DNA from: Deltaproteobacteria bacterium
GTDB taxonomy: Bacteria; Desulfobacterota; DSM-4660; Desulfatiglandales; B25-G16
Assembly (NCBI GenBank): GCA_018400255.1
Contig: JAGYMO010000154.1
Span: 1 to 11,266 of the forward strand
Direction: 5' to 3'
DNA: 11,266 bases
Shown in pieces: positions 1 to 7,397 of this stretch (positions are counted from its first letter, which is position 1; each line of letters opens with the position of its first letter). Under the pieces are notes generated by a model. That model searched no databases, was not told the origin of the DNA, and was given only the letters and a program-made list of their open reading frames with translations. The position numbers and the translations under genes are program-made.

Positions 1-9
1 CAAGTTTCA

Positions 10-23
10 AGCCGTGAACGGCT
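10..23. promoter_or_regulatory. 14-base palindrome at the predicted transcription start
   Basis: AGCCGT-GA-ACGGCT is an inverted repeat with 6-bp arms and a 2-base centre. It covers the start point expected from the promoter at 26-55, a common position for a repressor site. As RNA, a 2-base loop would be strained, so a DNA-binding role is the better guess. Confidence 0.4.
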
Positions 24-25
24 GC

Positions 26-55
26 AGTATAGGTCTATTTTGCCCTGTGTATCAA
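26..55 (-). promoter_or_regulatory. Sigma-70-type promoter reading out of the left edge
   Basis: On the minus strand TTGATA (55-50) and TATACT (31-26), each 5 of 6 to consensus, are separated by 18 bases. Transcription would start near position 19 and run out of the window, so a further minus-strand gene beyond position 1 is expected. The other part of 1-192 holds no gene I can support and no clear terminator for the XdhC-family gene. Confidence 0.45.
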
Positions 56-192
56 GAAAAACAATTTTATAATAGTGCGGGAATTGAGATGCAGTTTAAG
101 GTGCTTAATAAAGGCATAAAGTCACTAAATCGGCCATAAGGAGTTTATAAAGGTAGCAAGTCAGGCGGCAGAGTCAAGGTAGTGAACGTACA

Positions 193-990
193 TTAAAAGA
201 TGCGCATTCTTCTAACAGATATAATCTCTGCCATAATACTCATGGCAATCTCATCAAGGGTGGATGCATTTATTTTTAACCCTATGGGGGCATGAACTGT
301 ACTAAGCAGATCATCGGATATTCCTTTTGATCGAAGACGGCCAAACAATGCCTCTTTATTTTTTTGTCCTTTTATCAAGCCAATATATTTTAATTTTGCC
401 TTTATAACCTGAAAAAGTACAATCTCATCATATTTATGGTCTCTTGTGGCAATTACGATATAGCTTGAACTGTTAAAATCAAATCTCTCAACGAGATTGT
501 CAAAGCCATCCGTATAAAGAAGGTCTGCGTCAGGAATTCTCTGGCCATTGGCAAAATATGGGTCATTATCAACAACTATTATCTTAAAGCCCGCGAAACT
601 TCCCATCTTTGACAGTGGGACGGCTAAAGCCCCTGCGCCAAACAGGTAAATAGTAGGAATGGTATTCATAGGCTCGATGAAAAATTTAAGCTTACCCTCT
701 GGTTCCATACCACGCCTTTTTTCTTCTTCAGTGCTTACACTAACAAGCATACGCTCAGGCTCGCCTTTTTGTATAAGCTTTTTTGCCCTTTCAATAACTT
801 CCAATTCAGTATCACCACCACATAGGGAACCAATGATGTCACCATCTTCTTTTACTATCATCATTGTATCGGTTTCATTTGGGGCAGAGGATCTAATTGA
901 GGCAACGCTTACAAGGGCCACCTTTTCACCATTTTCTATTAACTGAAAAAGGGTGTGATAAATTTGGTTTGCTCGGGCCAACCTTTTCAT
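193..990 (-). CDS. Divergent XdhC/CoxI-family protein
   Basis: A 265-residue protein with the two-part layout of XdhC, a chaperone that loads and matures molybdenum cofactor in xanthine dehydrogenase-type enzymes. The N-terminal part (about 10-110) contains VALVSVASIRSSAP and GDIIGSLCGGDTELEVIERA. The C-terminal Rossmann part (about 112-262) contains YLFGAGALAVPL, IIVVDNDPYFAN and a closing PIGLKINASTLDEIAMSI typical of the family. Oddly, the family's GGGC cysteine is D60 here (a cysteine sits three residues earlier, C57), and the second family cysteine (CGG before the EVFIEP-like strand) is replaced by P97. It may therefore not bind cofactor in the usual way. There is no molybdenum hydroxylase in the window. 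The gene is 56 bases after the hybrid kinase with a weak ribosome site, and may or may not be co-transcribed. Confidence 0.85.
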   Translation of the reverse strand: MKRLARANQIYHTLFQLIENGEKVALVSVASIRSSAPNETDTMMIVKEDGDIIGSLCGGDTELEVIERAKKLIQKGEPERMLVSVSTEEEKRRGMEPEGKLKFFIEPMNTIPTIYLFGAGALAVPLSKMGSFAGFKIIVVDNDPYFANGQRIPDADLLYTDGFDNLVERFDFNSSSYIVIATRDHKYDEIVLFQVIKAKLKYIGLIKGQKNKEALFGRLRSKGISDDLLSTVHAPIGLKINASTLDEIAMSIMAEIISVRRMRIF

Positions 991-1046
991 CCATACTTTT
1001 AATAAGGGAAAGAATAAATATCGTTTTTCATGCCTTGGTTAATGCG

Positions 1047-2519
1047 CTAATCTTTTATGGGAAGGCGGACATAAAAGGTTGAACCTGCCCCTTCTTTACT
1101 CTTCACATTCACTGTGCCATTATGCGCCTCGACTATACTTTTAACAATAGGCAGGCCGAGTCCTGTCCCAATTATATTTCTTGTTTTCTCTGTCTTTGAC
1201 CGATAAAATCTTTCAAAAATCCGGGTTACTTCGTCCGTTGGAATCCCATAACCATTATCAGTTACATTTATAACTACAAAATCTCCTTTTACCTCTCCAG
1301 TAACGGTTATCTCTCCTCCCTCCGGCGTATATATTAACGCATTTGTAATAAGGTTGCTAAAAACCTCCTCCATATTCTTTGGATCTGCACTAATAACAGG
1401 GAGATTTGTTTTTTTGAGACGGAGAGATATATTTTTTTCTTTCGCACGGGGTTGAAAAAATTGCACCAATTCGCCAAGAATATCCACTAATTGCAATTCT
1501 TTCCTGTCTTGCACGATAAGGCCTGCCTCTATGCGTGAAAGATCAAGCAGCTCATTGGATAACTCAACAAGGCCATTTATCTTCATGGACATCCTGCTCA
1601 GTATATCAGCCTGCTTTGCTGCAAGCTCCCCTGCAAGGCCATCTAAAAGAATTTTTATCTGGCTCAATACCGTGGTAAGAGGACTCCTTATCTCATGAGA
1701 GACCATGCTGACAAAATCCGACTTCATCTGATCCATTAATTTCAGATGTGTAATGTCATCTATTATAGTTACAGATCCGAGTATTTCACCTGACCCGCTC
1801 TGAAAAGGTACAGCCTGAGCCCTTAGAAATAATTGGCTTGATGGACTGGCTGCCTCCCCGCCTTGGGGGTCAATCTCAGCGCTTAATGTCCTAAATTCAC
1901 CTTCCTTTAAATCGAGAATGCCGTTTATTATAGTATGTAGTCTTTCGTCAGTGGTAAGATCGCTGAGCGGTTTATCATTTAACGCATTCCCTTCGTATCC
2001 TAACATTTTAAGTAGAGCAGGATTGTAAAGAATGATATTTTTTTCTTTATCTGTAACCAGTATGCCTCCTGCCAGGTAATTAACAATCGTTTTGAGGCGT
2101 GATTTTTCTGTCGCAATATCCTGAAGGGTCCTTGTCATTCGAAGGGCTTTACTAACCACAACCCTTAATTGATCAGGCGTAAATGGTTTTGGGATAAAAT
2201 CAAAGGCACCATTTTTCATTGCCTCTATGGAATGCTCAAGTGTTGCAAAACCCGTTATAACGATAACGACCGTATCAGGGCTTCTTTCCCTGACTTTACT
2301 AACCACCTCCATACCACCCGTGCCAGGCATCATTAGATCAGTAAGTACAATATCATAATGCCTTTCAGCAATCATCTCAAGGCCGACATCGCCATTTCCA
2401 GCCACATCTACAAGACATTTTTCCTTTTTTAATATCTTTGAGCAGCCTTCCCTGATACGCCTCTCATCATCTATCACCAGTATCTTTGGCTGGTATGCCT
2501 GATCTTCAAAAAGGACCAT
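1047..2519 (-). CDS. Receiver-PAS-histidine kinase hybrid
   Basis: A 490-residue soluble signalling protein with an N-terminal receiver followed by its own kinase. Receiver (about 11-128): D17/D18, phosphoacceptor D61 (IVLTDLMMPG), T89, K111. PAS (about 138-258): starts LKTIVNYLAGGILVTD. HisKA: H275 in VSHEIRSPL. HATPase_c: N box around 389-398, DNGYGIP (421-427), FERFY (435-439), GTGLGL (451-456). Having the receiver at the N-terminus suggests the kinase is itself controlled by phosphorylation, for example from the PAS-PAS kinase encoded just upstream. The start at 2519 has AGAAGGAG about 9 bases before the ATG. No DNA-binding domain is present, so gene control would have to go through another protein. 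Confidence 0.94.
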   Translation of the reverse strand: MVLFEDQAYQPKILVIDDERRIREGCSKILKKEKCLVDVAGNGDVGLEMIAERHYDIVLTDLMMPGTGGMEVVSKVRERSPDTVVIVITGFATLEHSIEAMKNGAFDFIPKPFTPDQLRVVVSKALRMTRTLQDIATEKSRLKTIVNYLAGGILVTDKEKNIILYNPALLKMLGYEGNALNDKPLSDLTTDERLHTIINGILDLKEGEFRTLSAEIDPQGGEAASPSSQLFLRAQAVPFQSGSGEILGSVTIIDDITHLKLMDQMKSDFVSMVSHEIRSPLTTVLSQIKILLDGLAGELAAKQADILSRMSMKINGLVELSNELLDLSRIEAGLIVQDRKELQLVDILGELVQFFQPRAKEKNISLRLKKTNLPVISADPKNMEEVFSNLITNALIYTPEGGEITVTGEVKGDFVVINVTDNGYGIPTDEVTRIFERFYRSKTEKTRNIIGTGLGLPIVKSIVEAHNGTVNVKSKEGAGSTFYVRLPIKD

Positions 2520-2534
2520 GGATAAATTCTCCTT

Positions 2535-4028
2535 CTAAACAAGGGTATTTCTTGAAACTGTAAATAGGGGAAGAGATATTTGAAAGGTCGTACCTTTAGG
2601 GCTTGTTTCCTTGACCTTAATCTTTCCTCCATGTTTTTCAATTATTCCCTGCACAGTTCCCAGGCCAAGTCCGGTTCCCTTACCTTCTTCTTTTGTTGTA
2701 AAAAAAAGGTCAAAGATCTTTGGGAGAACATTCTCCGGGATCCCGCAACCCGTATCACTTATTTCAACATAAATTTTTCCCTTAGATTTGTCCCTATCAG
2801 TCTTCATAATTATAGTCCCAGTATCCTTTATTGCGTGTGCTGAGTTTATTATCATATTCGTAAAGACCTGTATAAGCTGGTTTTTATCACCCTTAAACAA
2901 TAACATGCCATCTGAAAACTCCTTTTTTATGGTTATATTTTGCAGAAGCGCATGGTTTTTTAGTAAAGAAAAGGCCTGCTCTATAACGGAATTCATATCG
3001 AGGGTCTCCTCTTTTATTTCAACTTGTCTCGAATAGGCAAGGAGATTCTTTACAATATCCTTGCATCTGTTTGTGTCATCTATGATATTTTTTATATCTT
3101 CTTTAAGGGGATTATCGTTTTCTAGTTCCTCCAAAATGAGGCTAGCATCTATAAGTATTCCACTAAGAGGGTTATTGATTTCATGAGCTACACCAGCTGC
3201 AAGCTGGCCTAATGAGGCCATTTTGTTTGACTGTGTAAGCTTTATTCTTTCTGCCTCCCTCAATTTCTTTTCTATCTCTATCTTTGGTCTCAGGTCATTA
3301 TAGATACCCATTGTTGCAATCTCTTTCCCGTTCTCATAAATTATAGAGGCATTCATCTCCACTGGTACCTTCTTGCCTGATGACGTAATAATGGTCATAT
3401 TTGTCGTATACAGTTTGCCAACACCCCCATACCTGCGACTACGGAGTTTTTTCATTATACTCCTCGCTCCCCCTGGGGTATAAAGATATTCTGCTATGCT
3501 ATTGCCCACGGCAATCTTGGTTGTATAGCCAAATAGCTTGCGGGCACTCTCATTCATAAACAAAATTACACCCCTCATGTCCGCAACTATAATAGCTGAA
3601 ACGGAGCTATTTATAATATTCTCCAGGAAATCCCTGCTCCTGTGAAACTCTATTTCTAAAAGTTTAATGTTGGTGATATCCCTGATGCTTACCAGGATAT
3701 AGCTAACATCACCCTTATCGTTAAAGATAGGGGAGCAGACCCTATCCTCATAAATATCATCTCCGTTATTTCCCTTAGTCTTATTTGTGCTGGATGTCCC
3801 TTTCCTTGTCTTTATTACCTTGAGTAAAGGACAGGATACCTCTTCGCAGGGCATCTTGAGCCCATAAAGAACCTCGTAGCATTTCTTCCCCACTATTTGC
3901 TCTTTGTTGTACGTATATTTCTGAAGAAATCTGATGTTAGCCGCAACAACTTTCATATCTAATGAAAGTATAAGCGTCGGAAAGGAAAGGGAGTCAAATA
4001 ATTTTTTTTGCCAGTCAATATTTTCCAT
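2535..4028 (-). CDS. Soluble PAS-PAS histidine kinase (NtrB-like core)
   Basis: A 497-residue cytosolic sensor kinase with no membrane segment. Order: PAS 1 (about 8-120), PAS 2 (about 130-250), a linking helix, HisKA with the phospho-histidine H282 in AHEINNPLSG, and HATPase_c with the N box (NMIINSAHAI, 391-400), G1 box (DTGCGIP, 425-431), FDLFFTTK and G2 box (GTGLGL, 451-456). The AHEINNPL and FFTTK motifs are typical of NtrB-type kinases. PAS 1 contains KKCYEVLYG then PCEEVSCPL, giving cysteines C50, C61 and C66. Cysteine-bearing PAS domains of this kind could bind a metal, haem or iron-sulfur cluster or sense thiol state, but this is inference. The gene lies 19 bases after the second ACT gene and 15 bases before the hybrid kinase. 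Confidence 0.94.
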   Translation of the reverse strand: MENIDWQKKLFDSLSFPTLILSLDMKVVAANIRFLQKYTYNKEQIVGKKCYEVLYGLKMPCEEVSCPLLKVIKTRKGTSSTNKTKGNNGDDIYEDRVCSPIFNDKGDVSYILVSIRDITNIKLLEIEFHRSRDFLENIINSSVSAIIVADMRGVILFMNESARKLFGYTTKIAVGNSIAEYLYTPGGARSIMKKLRSRRYGGVGKLYTTNMTIITSSGKKVPVEMNASIIYENGKEIATMGIYNDLRPKIEIEKKLREAERIKLTQSNKMASLGQLAAGVAHEINNPLSGILIDASLILEELENDNPLKEDIKNIIDDTNRCKDIVKNLLAYSRQVEIKEETLDMNSVIEQAFSLLKNHALLQNITIKKEFSDGMLLFKGDKNQLIQVFTNMIINSAHAIKDTGTIIMKTDRDKSKGKIYVEISDTGCGIPENVLPKIFDLFFTTKEEGKGTGLGLGTVQGIIEKHGGKIKVKETSPKGTTFQISLPLFTVSRNTLV

Positions 4029-4047
4029 ATTTCATTTTCAGGAAATA

Positions 4048-4536
4048 TTATTTCGCGGAATCGAATGTTTTAGTTAATATCTCCTCTGCCTTTTTTAAAT
4101 CATCTTCTGCCATTACCAGAAATATAGATGCTGAAGAGCAGCCAGATGATATGATCTTTATGCCCGCTTCAAAAAGAGGGGAGAAAGCGGCATCAGCTAT
4201 TCCATACCTGTCACCGAAATGCGGTCCATGAAAGAATAAAATACCAACAGGATGTAAATAGTTATAGGCCCGTAAGGTTAGATCTTTTTTCAAGGAGGCA
4301 TGAAAATTCTCCCCATCTTTTTCAGAAAGACAAAAAACCAATGAAACTCCATCCTTCAGGCTTTGTAGAATCAAAAATTTTGTTTTAATACCCAGGAAAT
4401 TATCGCTGGATAGGATTTTACCTAATTCTATAATTTTTTCCTCAGGGTAATAAAATTCAAAAAAAGACAAATTGTTTACCTTGTTAAGCCCATACGTTTT
4501 AATTCTGGGCTCCCAATATACGGCAATTGTCTCCAT
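4048..4536 (-). CDS. Second small two-ACT-domain protein
   Basis: A 162-residue soluble protein. The C-terminal half (about 97-160) is a good ACT domain: GILFFHGPHFGDRYGIAD, then FEAGIKIISSGCSSASIFLV, then a DDLKKAEEIL helix. The N-terminal half (about 24-90) is more diverged but has the same order of strands and helices. It follows the first ACT gene after 5 bases and precedes the PAS kinase by 19 bases, so the three are probably one transcript. The two ACT proteins share layout more than close identity, suggesting old duplication. A ligand sensor feeding the neighbouring kinases is plausible but not shown. No enzyme domain is seen. Confidence 0.7.
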   Translation of the reverse strand: METIAVYWEPRIKTYGLNKVNNLSFFEFYYPEEKIIELGKILSSDNFLGIKTKFLILQSLKDGVSLVFCLSEKDGENFHASLKKDLTLRAYNYLHPVGILFFHGPHFGDRYGIADAAFSPLFEAGIKIISSGCSSASIFLVMAEDDLKKAEEILTKTFDSAK

Positions 4537-4541
4537 GTAGA

Positions 4542-5072
4542 TTAATCTTTCTTTCTGAGACTGCTTTGATAGTAATGAAGTTCCGGTTTTAGAGGGGCAT
4601 GATTACCCGGCAACTGGAATGAAGCCTGGATAACCTCAACAGCCTTATCAATAGCTTGAAAGTCTGTTAAAAACGATACTGCCGAAAGGGAAGTCGCAAC
4701 CCCATAAATAGGTATGGAATTCTTCCCCCATGAAACCATAATAACAGCCAATATAGCCAAGGCTGAATCGTACGGGAAGAGTGTAACCATCCCAATCCCT
4801 TCCCTTGGAATTACCTCCCAATTTAGAGGCAACAAATCATTTCTTTGAAATATCTTCGACGTGGAATAAAAATCGTTTTGGTTAACGCATATGGAAATAT
4901 GATAAGCACCGCTGTTATGTGAATTATAGGTGAGGAATTCTATATTAATTTTTTCAGCGGCAAGGGCCTTACTTATATTTGATAGGATTTTTTGGGGGGG
5001 TTCCAGCCCCTTAAGCTCGAACTGACAAAGGGCAAAACTAATTTTCAAACCCCCGATCTTCAATCTCTCCAT
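4542..5072 (-). CDS. Small two-ACT-domain protein
   Basis: A 176-residue soluble protein that looks like two ACT modules, the small ligand-binding fold of amino-acid-responsive proteins such as the aspartokinase regulatory domain. The first (about 26-80) contains LAAEKINIEFLTYNSHNSGA, typical of the ACT helix-strand step, then HISICVN. The second (about 92-155) starts with GIGMVTLFPYDS and contains GKNSIPIYGVATSLSAVSF, resembling the effector-site loop of aspartokinase ACT domains. There is no kinase domain. The next gene, 5 bases away, encodes a similar two-module protein, so the pair may form a heteromer. Ribosome binding appears weak. A C7A6 run in the coding strand near residues 24-28 is noted separately. 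Ligand unknown. Confidence 0.72.
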   Translation of the reverse strand: MERLKIGGLKISFALCQFELKGLEPPQKILSNISKALAAEKINIEFLTYNSHNSGAYHISICVNQNDFYSTSKIFQRNDLLPLNWEVIPREGIGMVTLFPYDSALAILAVIMVSWGKNSIPIYGVATSLSAVSFLTDFQAIDKAVEVIQASFQLPGNHAPLKPELHYYQSSLRKKD

Positions 5073-5143
5073 TACAGGGCCTTTATAGGCATATTTATAA
5101 ATCTATACGATTCTATTTATCAAACAACCTCACTACACCAAGG

Positions 5144-5530
5144 TTAGCTTAAATAATCTCCAATCATTGACATAAGTTTATCAAGATCAATAGGCTTAGG
5201 AATGTAATCATCAGCAAGGGTATTCATTCCGTCCTGGTGAGAATAGCTCGTAGTTGTAACAGCAGAGCCTACTGCGGTTAAAAGAATAACTGTAATATCC
5301 TGATATTTTGGGTTATTTTTAATCTCATCACATAGCTCATAACCATTCTTACGTGGCATCATGACATCCAGGATAATCAAATCAGGCCGTTCCTCCTTTA
5401 TCCTATCCCAGGCCTCAATCCCATCATAAGCCTTTGATACATTGTAATCCTTACTTTCTAATTTCATAGAAATTGCTTCAACTAAATCAGGATCATCATC
5501 AACAACCAATACAAGCTTATTGTCGGACAT
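5144..5530 (-). CDS. Single-domain response regulator (CheY-like receiver)
   Basis: A 128-residue stand-alone receiver without an output domain. The acidic pocket is D11/D12, the phosphoacceptor is D55 in LIILDVMMP, and the switch residues are T85 (ILLTA) and K112 (YIPKP). Between T85 and K112 there is a longer stretch than in CheY (GSAVTTTSYSHQDGMNTLADD), which should enlarge the loop facing partner proteins. It is the first gene of a run of regulators behind its own promoter, 71 bases before the first ACT gene. It probably takes phosphate from one of the two downstream kinases and acts by protein contact or in a phosphorelay. The receiver assignment is certain; partners are inferred from position. 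Confidence 0.93.
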   Translation of the reverse strand: MSDNKLVLVVDDDPDLVEAISMKLESKDYNVSKAYDGIEAWDRIKEERPDLIILDVMMPRKNGYELCDEIKNNPKYQDITVILLTAVGSAVTTTSYSHQDGMNTLADDYIPKPIDLDKLMSMIGDYLS

Positions 5531-5581
5531 ATGTTACCCCCTTTTAATTTTCAATGATTTAGATATAGAATCATAAATTTA

Positions 5582-5630
5582 GGTATTATTTTATATTTTA
5601 ATAGTATTGCAGTCAACTAAAAATAATACC
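5582..5630. repeat. Perfect 11-bp inverted repeat framing the regulatory-operon promoter
   Basis: GGTATTATTTT (5582-5592) and AAAATAATACC (5620-5630) are exact reverse complements with a 27-base spacer. Read on the minus strand, the right arm lies just upstream of the -35 box and the left arm overlaps the -10 box. That geometry suits a repressor or activator binding two half-sites, or a looped operator. It could also act as an AT-rich terminator hairpin for metF, though no GC-rich stem is present. Confidence 0.6.
5588..5616 (-). promoter_or_regulatory. Sigma-70-type promoter for the response-regulator operon
   Basis: On the minus strand TTGACT (5616-5611) is followed after 17 bases by TAAAAT (5593-5588), each matching the consensus at 5 of 6 positions with ideal spacing. 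Transcription would begin near 5581, giving a leader of about 50 bases. The ribosome site GGGGG lies 6 bases before the ATG at 5530. The regulatory genes can therefore be transcribed separately from the metF operon. The rest of the intergenic region (5631-5766) shows only a weak TTTAAG/CTTAAA stem around 5660-5685 and no clear terminator. Confidence 0.6.
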
Positions 5631-5766
5631 GAACACTAACCAGTTGAGGCAGCCGGTTTTAAGTGTCGTATCCGTAAGGCTTAAATCTCTGTAAAAAGCT
5701 CGTCTCATGGCCAACTTCTCATTAAACTACTAACCCCCCTATTCTATTTTGAAGTGCAAGGGAATT

Positions 5767-6699
5767 CTAAGATACTGAAGGTCTCGGAAGAAGGCCTGAT
5801 TTTTCGACTATCTCGGGCACTTTTTCCTCCCATTCTATCGCCATTATGTGAAAACCCCTTACACCCTCTATATCTTTCAGGCGCTGAATGGACTCAATAC
5901 AGATTTTTATTCCTTCCTCAGATTGTTTGTCTTTATCCACGCCGCTCATTCTTTTTACCACCTCATCAGGAACATCCATTCCCGGAACACGGTTTTTCAT
6001 GTACTTTGCCATGCCTGCCGATTTGAAAGGCGTTACACCAGCTAATATATATACCTTCTCATGAAGCCCCATATCCCGTATCTGTTTCATCCAAAGTTCA
6101 AACTTATCCAGGTTATAAATGCACTGGGTCTGGATAAATTCAACGCCGGCAGCCACCTTCTTTGCAAGACGACGGGCACGTATCTCAAAAGGGTCTGCGA
6201 AAGGGTTACAAGCCGCACCCACAAACATCTGGGGAGATTTTTCAAGGTCATCACCTCCCAAAAATTTCCCCTCATCCCTCATATATCTCACTGTCTGGAT
6301 CAACTGCATAGAGTCAATATCAAAGACATTTTGGGCCTGGGGGTTGTCTCCAAACTGCTGATGATCTCCGGAGAGGCATAAAATATTATTTATTTCAAAA
6401 GAAGCAGCACCCAGTATATCGCTTTGCAAGGCGATCCTGTTTCTGTCCCTTGTAACCATCTGCAGTATAGGTTCGAGCCCCATTAGCTTTAGACGAATAA
6501 CCGCTGCAAGGCTACAAAGTCGTGTTACTGATGTTTGATTATCTGTAATATTGATCGCATCTACATAGTCCTTGATCATTTCAGCCTTTTTGGCAATAGC
6601 ATCGCCATTACTCCCTCGTGGCGGGCCACATTCTGAAGTTACTGCCAACTGGCCTGATGCAAGTATCTTTTCTAATTTGCTTGGTGTCTTAGGGTTCAT
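5767..6699 (-). CDS. metF: MetF, methylene-tetrahydrofolate reductase catalytic subunit
   Basis: A 310-residue TIM-barrel flavoprotein that interconverts 5,10-methylene-THF and 5-methyl-THF, the last step of the methyl branch of the Wood-Ljungdahl pathway (also usable in reverse). Family residues visible: TSECGPPRG near the N-terminus with E23 matching the catalytic glutamate, CLSGDHQQFGDNP with D112 matching the folate-binding aspartate, FIQTQ (188-192) matching the conserved glutamine strand, and GFHIMAIEW (282-290). Length is normal. The start overlaps metV by 4 bases, with GGAGG at 6714-6710, 10 bases before the ATG. It is the last gene of the C1 operon. A methionine-biosynthesis role alone is less likely, because such MetF enzymes usually stand without MetV, HdrA and MvhD. 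Confidence 0.95.
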   Translation of the reverse strand: MNPKTPSKLEKILASGQLAVTSECGPPRGSNGDAIAKKAEMIKDYVDAINITDNQTSVTRLCSLAAVIRLKLMGLEPILQMVTRDRNRIALQSDILGAASFEINNILCLSGDHQQFGDNPQAQNVFDIDSMQLIQTVRYMRDEGKFLGGDDLEKSPQMFVGAACNPFADPFEIRARRLAKKVAAGVEFIQTQCIYNLDKFELWMKQIRDMGLHEKVYILAGVTPFKSAGMAKYMKNRVPGMDVPDEVVKRMSGVDKDKQSEEGIKICIESIQRLKDIEGVRGFHIMAIEWEEKVPEIVEKSGLLPRPSVS

Positions 6700-7364
6700 T
6701 GCTGCAGATCCTCCCTAACGATTTTTCTCGGGCCCCCTGAGCGCTCAGTAGACCAATCCTTTATAGAAATAAGCCTGTCATAATCATCTAACCTTCCTAA
6801 TGCCTTCAGTCTGTCTAGTATTAACTGCCAGGCGCAAGGAAGATCCTTGTTTATCTCGCAATGTCCCTGTGTAGAACCACCACACGGGCCGTTCAGGAGT
6901 CTTTTTGCACATCTGGTAATGGGGCATATGCCCGCTGTTTGCCCTAAGATGCATTGGCCACATCCCTGACAGCGTTCCGACCACACGCCCATTTCTTCAG
7001 CTCCACCCATAAAAAGGGTATTAAGCGCCGGATAAACAGGCATGCTTTGATATTTCTCAGCCATAAACTGTACCCCTACACCACAGGCCATCGAAACAAC
7101 AGCATCGTATTGATCAATAATATCTCTTATCTCCTCCAGGTATTCCTGATCGCACTGGCGTTCTAATGTGACCTCCTTGACTTCCAGCTCCTTCCCTTCC
7201 TTGAGAAATGCCATTTTAAGGGCAGATGCCAAAATAGCCACCTCCTTTTTACCGCCTGCATAACATACGGTGACACACTCATTGCATCCAACAATAAGGA
7301 TCTTTTTGCAATCCTTTATAAATCCTATTATTTCATCAAGCGGTTTTCTTTCTGCTACAATCAT
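6696..7364 (-). CDS. metV: MetV, iron-sulfur/zinc subunit of methylene-tetrahydrofolate reductase
   Basis: A 222-residue protein of the family called methylene-THF reductase C-terminal domain, the MetV partner of MetF in acetogens and relatives. It is thought to carry electrons from a redox partner to the MetF flavin. The cysteine pattern is dense: GCNECVTVC at 26-34 (C27, C30, C34), C71 and C94 in the N-terminal half, then CQGCGQC at 132-138, C147, C152, NGPCGG (C161), C169 and C177. In the family the C-terminal set binds iron-sulfur clusters; which cysteines pair up here cannot be told from sequence alone. The start ATG at 7364 is preceded by GAGG at 7375-7372. The TGA stop overlaps the metF ATG by 4 bases, indicating translational coupling and a stable MetV-MetF pair. 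Being next to hdrA-mvhD suggests electrons enter through those proteins. Confidence 0.93.
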   Translation of the reverse strand: MIVAERKPLDEIIGFIKDCKKILIVGCNECVTVCYAGGKKEVAILASALKMAFLKEGKELEVKEVTLERQCDQEYLEEIRDIIDQYDAVVSMACGVGVQFMAEKYQSMPVYPALNTLFMGGAEEMGVWSERCQGCGQCILGQTAGICPITRCAKRLLNGPCGGSTQGHCEINKDLPCAWQLILDRLKALGRLDDYDRLISIKDWSTERSGGPRKIVREDLQQ

Positions 7365-7397
7365 AAGTAAACCTCTTTAAAAGGGTTAGAAACTTAT

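Noticed and set aside
5640..5705. A riboswitch, tRNA or terminator between metF and the response regulator
   Set aside because: Only a weak TTTAAG/CTTAAA stem is seen. I compared it by eye with cyclic-di-GMP, THF and tRNA patterns and found no match; no GC-rich stem with a T-tract.
6087..6275. Minus-strand frames inside metF and metV (also 6784-6984)
   Set aside because: They are out-of-frame shadows of metF and metV; their sequence shows no family features.
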